NCBI GenBank assembly: GCA_028822945.1
Contig: JAPKCN010000049.1
Coordinates: forward strand, 1-10,716
Direction: 5' to 3'
From: Porticoccaceae bacterium
GTDB taxonomy: Bacteria; Pseudomonadota; Gammaproteobacteria; Pseudomonadales; Porticoccaceae
Length of the DNA stretch: 10,716 bases
This document shows, piece after piece, positions 6,577 to 10,716 of the stretch. The notes under the pieces were generated by a model that was not told where the DNA came from, did no database searches, and saw nothing but the letters and a program-made list of their open reading frames with translations. Both the position numbers and the translations under genes were made by a program. Numbering within the stretch: the first letter of the stretch is position 1; the number at the start of each line of letters is the position of its first letter.

Positions 6577-6612
6577 ATGGACATTAAAAATGGCATTTTA
6601 TGGGTGATTTAG
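6577..6612 (+). CDS. Possible 11-codon leader peptide overlapping the gyrA start
   Basis: This ORF begins with ATG 6577 behind TTAGGAG and encodes MDIKNGILWVI before TAG at 6610-6612. It is in a different frame from gyrA and extends 13 nt past the first base of the gyrA ATG at 6600. gyrA has no Shine-Dalgarno of its own, and its frame is closed upstream by TAA at 6585-6587. The arrangement suggests gyrA may be translated by re-initiation of ribosomes ending at 6612, or that the strong site loads ribosomes that reach either ATG. I do not recognise the peptide and know of no homologue. A chance ORF, or an alternative SD-independent gyrA start, remains possible. Confidence 0.4.
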   Translation: MDIKNGILWVI

Positions 6613-9170
6613 CGAAACAAATAGTTCCCGTTAACATCGAGGAAGAACTCAAGCAATCGTATCTCGATTATGCGATGAGCGTAATCGTCGGCCGAGCACT
6701 TCCCGATGTGCGAGATGGGCTAAAGCCAGTTCACCGGCGCGTGCTATTCGCCATGAGTGAACTCAACAACGATTGGAATAAACCCTATAAAAAATCCGCT
6801 CGTGTTGTTGGCGACGTGATTGGTAAATATCACCCGCATGGCGACTCTGCAGTTTATGACACTATTGTACGGATGGCGCAAACGTTCTCGTTGCGGTATA
6901 TGCTGGTAGACGGTCAAGGCAACTTTGGGTCAATCGATGGTGATTCAGCGGCGGCGATGCGCTACACCGAGATAAGAATGACCAAGATTGCCCATGCTTT
7001 GCTGCAGGACTTGGAAAAGGATACGGTTGATTTTGCGCCGAACTACGACGAGTCTGAGTTCATTCCGGTAGTAATGCCGACGCGCGTCCCGAACCTGCTT
7101 GTTAACGGCTCATCCGGCATCGCAGTCGGTATGGCAACCAACATCCCGCCACATAATTTGAGTGAAGTTATAAGCGGCTGTCTTGCGCTGATCAATAATG
7201 GCGATATCACTATCGACGAGTTGATGGAGCATATTCCGGGGCCAGACTTTCCTACGGGCGCTACGATTAATGGCAAGGCGGGTATTGTTCAAGCCTATAG
7301 AACAGGCCGCGGCAGAATCTATGTGCGCGCTTGTGCAGCAATAGAGATTAACGAGAAAACTCGTCGAGAGACGATTTTGATCACGGAAATACCCTATCAG
7401 TTAAATAAGTCACGGCTGATAGAGCGCATCGCAGAATTGGTCAAGGAGAGGAAAATAGAGGGTATTTCTGAACTGCGCGATGAGTCGGACAAGGATGGAC
7501 TGCGAGTAGTCATTGAGATTAAGCGCGGCGAAATCGGAGAGGTGGTGCTGAATAACCTCTACGCGCAAACGCAGTTGCAGAGTGTTTTTGGTATCAATGT
7601 AGTGGCGTTAGTCGATGGTCAGCCAAAAATTCTGAACTTAAAACAGCTGTTGGAATCCTTTGTTCGCCACCGCCGTGAAGTGGTGACGCGTCGCACTATC
7701 TATTTGCTACGCAAGGCCCGCGAGCGAGCTCATACTTTAGAGGGGTTTGCTATCGCATTAGCCAATATCGATGAGGTGATTGCGTTGATTAAACAGGCTG
7801 CAACGCCTGCGGAAGCCCGAGAGGCAATCGCTTTGCGCGGTTGGCGTCCGGGGGCGGTATTACAAATGCTGGAGCGAGCTGGAAACTCGGCGACGCGGCC
7901 AGACGGATTAGAACCGCAATTTGGTTTGGTCGATGGGGATTACTATTTGTCGGCCAATCAGGCGCGCGAAATTCTTGAGTTGCGGCTCCACCGGCTCACC
8001 GGCATGGAGCAGGATAAAATTATTGAGGAATTTTCGGTAAAGTTGGAAGAGATTGCAGAGTACCAATCTATCTTAGGGGACACCGCGCGTTTAATGTCAG
8101 TAATTAGGGAGGAACTTGAGGTCGTGGCAGCTGAATTTGGCGATCCGAGAAGAACTCAGATTGTCGAGTCGCAACACGATTTCACAGTGGAAGATTTGAT
8201 TGCCGAAGAAGAGCGAGTCGTGACTATTTCTCATGGCGGTTACGCTAAAACCCAGCCGCTATCGGATTATCAGGCGCAGCGCCGTGGCGGCATGGGCAAG
8301 TCGGCGACAGCGGTAAAGGACGAGGATTTTGTCGAGCATCTATTGGTTGCCAGTACGCATGCGACCATTTTATGCTTTACTAATGCCGGTAAGGTTTATT
8401 GGCTAAAGGTCTATCAAATACCTTTGGCAGGGCGCAATGCTAGAGGTCGCCCGGTGATCAATTTACTTCCGCTCAGCGAGGGTGAGCGCATCAACTCTAT
8501 CTTACCTGTAGACGAATATAGAGCCGATCAATATGTCATTATGGCAACCGCCAAAGGCACCGTTAAAAAGACCGCATTGTCGCAATATTCTAACCCTCGC
8601 AAAGTCGGTTTGCGCGCGGTCGACCTAGTCGACGGTGATCACTTGGTAGGAACTGCGGTAGTTGATGATACTAACGATATTATGTTATTTAGCAGTGAGG
8701 GTAAGGCAGTACGCTTTGCCGGGTTGGATGTTCGCGCTATGGGGCGTGTCTCGAAGGGTGTTCGAGGGATGCGCTTATCTTCCGAGCACCGAGTGATTTC
8801 GATGGTTATTCCTGAGGCCGATGGTTATCTGTTAACGGTTTGTGATAACGGCTACGGCAAACGCACGGCAACCTCTGAGTTTCCCAAGAAAGGGCGGGGT
8901 GGTAAGGGCATGATTGCAATTCAGGCGAGTGACCGAAACGGTCCGCTGGTTGGAGCCACGCAGTTATTTGATGGTGATGAAATTATGCTAATATCGGATC
9001 AGGGTACGATGGTGCGAACACGTGGTGACGAAGTCTCAGTTGTTGGGCGTAATACCCAGGGTGTGAGGATTATTCGCTTAAAGGAGCAAGAAAGCTTGTT
9101 GAGTTTGGCGCGTATCGCTGAGCCGGATGAAATTGAGCCGGATGGGAACGAAGATACGTCAGATGAATAG
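6600..9170 (+). CDS. gyrA: DNA gyrase subunit A
   Basis: GyrA is the DNA breakage-reunion subunit of gyrase, an A2B2 enzyme that introduces negative supercoils. The 856 residues align without gaps to E. coli through the N-terminal domain. The QRDR has S83 and D87 (HGDSAVYDT), the quinolone-sensitive residues, and catalytic Y122 is in AAMRYTE. The breakage-reunion domain with coiled coil runs to about 525, with the EGISELRDESDKDG block. The C-terminal beta-pinwheel follows, with the GyrA-box QRRGGMG at 560-566, where methionine replaces the usual Lys/Arg. The protein ends in a short acidic tail (EIEPDGNEDTSDE). It lacks the long acidic insertion seen in the P. aeruginosa CTD, explaining the shorter length. 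ParC is excluded by the GyrA-box and the MGDLAKQIVPVNIEEE start. ATG 6600 is the only sensible start, yet has no ribosome binding site. pheA follows 12 bp after the stop. Confidence 0.98.
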   Translation: MGDLAKQIVPVNIEEELKQSYLDYAMSVIVGRALPDVRDGLKPVHRRVLFAMSELNNDWNKPYKKSARVVGDVIGKYHPHGDSAVYDTIVRMAQTFSLRYMLVDGQGNFGSIDGDSAAAMRYTEIRMTKIAHALLQDLEKDTVDFAPNYDESEFIPVVMPTRVPNLLVNGSSGIAVGMATNIPPHNLSEVISGCLALINNGDITIDELMEHIPGPDFPTGATINGKAGIVQAYRTGRGRIYVRACAAIEINEKTRRETILITEIPYQLNKSRLIERIAELVKERKIEGISELRDESDKDGLRVVIEIKRGEIGEVVLNNLYAQTQLQSVFGINVVALVDGQPKILNLKQLLESFVRHRREVVTRRTIYLLRKARERAHTLEGFAIALANIDEVIALIKQAATPAEAREAIALRGWRPGAVLQMLERAGNSATRPDGLEPQFGLVDGDYYLSANQAREILELRLHRLTGMEQDKIIEEFSVKLEEIAEYQSILGDTARLMSVIREELEVVAAEFGDPRRTQIVESQHDFTVEDLIAEEERVVTISHGGYAKTQPLSDYQAQRRGGMGKSATAVKDEDFVEHLLVASTHATILCFTNAGKVYWLKVYQIPLAGRNARGRPVINLLPLSEGERINSILPVDEYRADQYVIMATAKGTVKKTALSQYSNPRKVGLRAVDLVDGDHLVGTAVVDDTNDIMLFSSEGKAVRFAGLDVRAMGRVSKGVRGMRLSSEHRVISMVIPEADGYLLTVCDNGYGKRTATSEFPKKGRGGKGMIAIQASDRNGPLVGATQLFDGDEIMLISDQGTMVRTRGDEVSVVGRNTQGVRIIRLKEQESLLSLARIAEPDEIEPDGNEDTSDE

Positions 9171-9180
9171 GGGAGCTCCC
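9171..9180 (+). promoter_or_regulatory. pheA ribosome binding site inside a 10 bp palindrome
   Basis: GGGAGCTCCC is perfectly palindromic. Its left half, GGGAG preceded by the G of the gyrA stop codon, is the Shine-Dalgarno for pheA (7 nt from ATG 9183). The right half is complementary to it. A loop-free hairpin cannot form, so any effect would need register-shifted pairing or a duplex protein site. Confidence 0.6.
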
Positions 9181-9182
9181 AT

Positions 9183-10268
9183 ATGCTGACTGATGATCCA
9201 TTGCTATCGTTACGCGACGAAATAGACGCGATAGATCAGCAAATTATACTTGCCATAAGCCGTCGGGCGGAATGCGCGCAGCGGGTAGCTCACATCAAGC
9301 AGCAGCAGGGCAATACCAGTTATTACCGGCCTGAACGCGAAGCGCAGGTGTTGCGCAGAGTGATGGACGACAATAAAGGCCCGGTTGACAACGAGGACAT
9401 GGCGCGTCTTTTCAGACAGATTATGTCCGCTTGTCTCGCTCTGGAACAACCTTTAAAAGTGGCTTTTTTGGGCCCCGAGGGAACCTTTACACAAGAGGCC
9501 GCCATAAAGCATTTCGGGCAATCGGCGATTAGTATGCCAAAAAATGCGATTGATGAGGTATTCCGCGAGGTAGTTGCCGGTGGCTGTGACTACGGCGTTG
9601 TACCCGTTGAAAACTCAACTGAGGGTGTTATTAGTCATACTTTGGACAGTTTTATCGACTCCTCACTAACGATTAGCGGGGAAGTCGAGTTGCGAATCCA
9701 CCAGCATTTTATGATTGGTGCGAGTACTCATGAAGATAAAATTACCCGAGTATATTCTCACTCGCAATCACTCGCTCAGTGTCGACAATGGTTGGATGCC
9801 AATTACCCGAGCATTGAGCGGATTGCTGTCAGCAGCAATGCAGAGGCGGCCAAGCTTGTGCAGGGCGAGTGGAACTCTGCGGCGATTGCCGGCGATATGT
9901 CGTGCGACCTCTATAACTTAAAAAAGTTATTTGAAAATATCGAGGATCGACCGGATAACTCTACGCGTTTTTTGATTATAGGACGTGAAAGTGTGCCCAT
10001 CAGCGGCGACGATAAAACCTCTGTGGTGGTTTCTATGCGCAATAAGCCGGGTGCATTACATGCACTACTGAAACCTTTTTATGAGGCAGGCTTAGATTTG
10101 ACTCGGGTCGAAACGCGACCGTCGAAGAGTGGTAAATGGTCGTATGTTTTTTTCATTGATTTTTCCGGACATTGCGAAGACCCCTCAGTCGCCGCAGTTT
10201 TAGAACAATTAGCCGCCGAAAACGCCGATGTCAGATTGTTGGGCTCCTATCCTCGTGCGGTTTTATAA
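9183..10268 (+). CDS. pheA: Bifunctional chorismate mutase/prephenate dehydratase (P-protein)
   Basis: This enzyme converts chorismate to prephenate and then to phenylpyruvate, committing carbon to phenylalanine. The 361 residues hold three domains. The AroQ chorismate mutase is at about 5-88 with R11, R28, K39, R49 and E52 (YYRPERE) in the expected places. Prephenate dehydratase is at about 92-268 with FLGPEGTFTQEAA, VPVENSTEGVISHTLD and the DNSTRFLII motif. An ACT regulatory domain covers about 278-358 with NKPGALHALLKPF and ETRPSKSGKWSY, giving phenylalanine feedback inhibition. The ACT motif is ETRP in place of the usual ESRP, a conservative change. Length equals the typical P-protein (about 360-385). 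ATG 9183 has GGGAG 7 nt upstream. It lies 12 bp after gyrA and 58 bp before tyrA. In P. aeruginosa serC separates gyrA and pheA; it is missing here. Confidence 0.97.
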   Translation: MLTDDPLLSLRDEIDAIDQQIILAISRRAECAQRVAHIKQQQGNTSYYRPEREAQVLRRVMDDNKGPVDNEDMARLFRQIMSACLALEQPLKVAFLGPEGTFTQEAAIKHFGQSAISMPKNAIDEVFREVVAGGCDYGVVPVENSTEGVISHTLDSFIDSSLTISGEVELRIHQHFMIGASTHEDKITRVYSHSQSLAQCRQWLDANYPSIERIAVSSNAEAAKLVQGEWNSAAIAGDMSCDLYNLKKLFENIEDRPDNSTRFLIIGRESVPISGDDKTSVVVSMRNKPGALHALLKPFYEAGLDLTRVETRPSKSGKWSYVFFIDFSGHCEDPSVAAVLEQLAAENADVRLLGSYPRAVL

Positions 10269-10326
10269 TCTTAGCGAGAAACTTTCTTCTAATGGGACTG
10301 CGGATTTCTTTCTTGGGTAATTATTC

Positions 10327-10716
10327 ATGACAGACAATATTCGAGCGCGGTCAATAGCGTGCAATAGACTGGTTGTGATTGGTCTGGGTCTTATTGGCGC
10401 GAGTGCCGCAAAGGCCGCCCGGGAAAGAGGGCTTTGCAATGAGGTTATCGGTATATCGAGGCGTGACTCAACCTTGGAAATAGCGTTGCAGCAGGGAGTA
10501 ATCGATCGTGCTGAGAGTAGTTTGAGTGCGCTAGCGCATGAGCTTGGACGCGGCGATATGGTGTTAATTAGCGTTCCTACACTGACTGTTTCCGAGGTCC
10601 TCGAAGACTGTTATCGACTATTGTCTAATCATGTGACGATTACCGATGCAGCAAGCGTCAAGGGCAACGTCGTTGACATGGCAAAAGCAATTTATGGTCA
10701 AATGCCTGAGCAATTA
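10327..10716 (+). CDS. tyrA: Prephenate dehydrogenase, 5' part (cut by the window end)
   Basis: The first 130 codons of a TyrA-family dehydrogenase, which oxidatively decarboxylates prephenate to 4-hydroxyphenylpyruvate for tyrosine. The N-terminal Rossmann motif is LVVIGLGLIGAS at about residues 15-26 (GxGxxGxS). VIGISRR contains the region after the second strand, with arginines instead of the Asp common in NAD-specific enzymes. It is followed by SVPTLTVSEVL and the conserved TDAASVKGNVV, equivalent to TDxxSxK. In Pseudomonas relatives this domain is fused to EPSP synthase (AroA); whether that holds here lies beyond the window. The ATG at 10327 has only a weak GGGT (10315-10318) upstream. 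It follows pheA by 58 bp, so the two branches of aromatic amino acid synthesis may be co-transcribed; hisC, present between them in P. aeruginosa, is absent. Cyclohexadienyl dehydrogenase activity on arogenate is also possible. Confidence 0.9.
   Translation, partial: MTDNIRARSIACNRLVVIGLGLIGASAAKAARERGLCNEVIGISRRDSTLEIALQQGVIDRAESSLSALAHELGRGDMVLISVPTLTVSEVLEDCYRLLSNHVTITDAASVKGNVVDMAKAIYGQMPEQL

Larger units (their letters stand above)
6394..6599. other. Divergent mtaD / gyrA control region
   Basis: This 206 bp stretch separates the leftward mtaD operon from rightward gyrA. It contains a possible minus-strand -10 (6419-6424), a possible plus-strand extended -10 (6499-6507), a small hairpin (6523-6540), a strong ribosome binding site (6564-6570) and a short leader ORF beginning at 6577. 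No operator palindrome for a known regulator is recognised. Confidence 0.6.

Noticed and set aside
6404..6607. A 67-codon plus-strand ORF spanning the mtaD-gyrA intergenic region
   Set aside because: Arg/Ser-rich product with no recognisable domain or RBS; it covers control signals and ends inside gyrA, so it is most likely chance.
1..10716. An undescribed defence, mobile or biosynthetic system; CRISPR; tRNA or rRNA genes
   Set aside because: All long open frames are accounted for by housekeeping families, the gaps are short, and no repeats, integrases, transposases or RNA gene signatures were seen.

Overview
The window looks like chromosomal housekeeping DNA from a gammaproteobacterium with roughly balanced GC content. 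The genes resemble those of marine relatives of Pseudomonas (Cellvibrionales/OM60-SAR92-like lineages are plausible), but the exact taxon cannot be fixed from this sequence alone. The evidence is an SMC-ScpAB chromosome-organisation operon instead of MukBEF, a Pseudomonas-type cluster of mtaD-ubiG-mupP-yciK beside gyrA, and gyrA followed by the P-protein pheA and a prephenate dehydrogenase. There are no mobile elements, CRISPR arrays, rRNA or tRNA genes, and no sign of recent transfer.

Layout. (1) Positions 1-2794, rightward: the 3' end of a yciO-type gene, then scpA, scpB and rluB. The last three overlap at their junctions and probably form one translationally coupled operon. (2) Positions 2795-2873: a short convergent gap with no recognisable terminator. 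(3) Positions 2874-6393, leftward: read in transcription order, mtaD, ubiG, mupP and a yciK-type short-chain dehydrogenase, separated by 3-23 bp. They link purine/methylthioadenosine salvage, ubiquinone O-methylation and peptidoglycan recycling. (4) Positions 6394-6599: a divergent control region between mtaD and gyrA with possible promoters, a small hairpin and an 11-codon open reading frame. (5) Positions 6600-10716, rightward: gyrA, pheA (chorismate mutase/prephenate dehydratase) and the 5' part of tyrA (prephenate dehydrogenase), cut by the window edge.

No undescribed multi-gene system is visible. The most unusual signal is in the gyrA leader. The only strong ribosome binding site upstream of gyrA serves an 11-codon ORF that overlaps the gyrA start codon in another frame, while gyrA itself has no Shine-Dalgarno sequence. 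Also notable are the lack of serC and hisC around pheA compared with Pseudomonas, and a methionine at the basic position of the GyrA-box.
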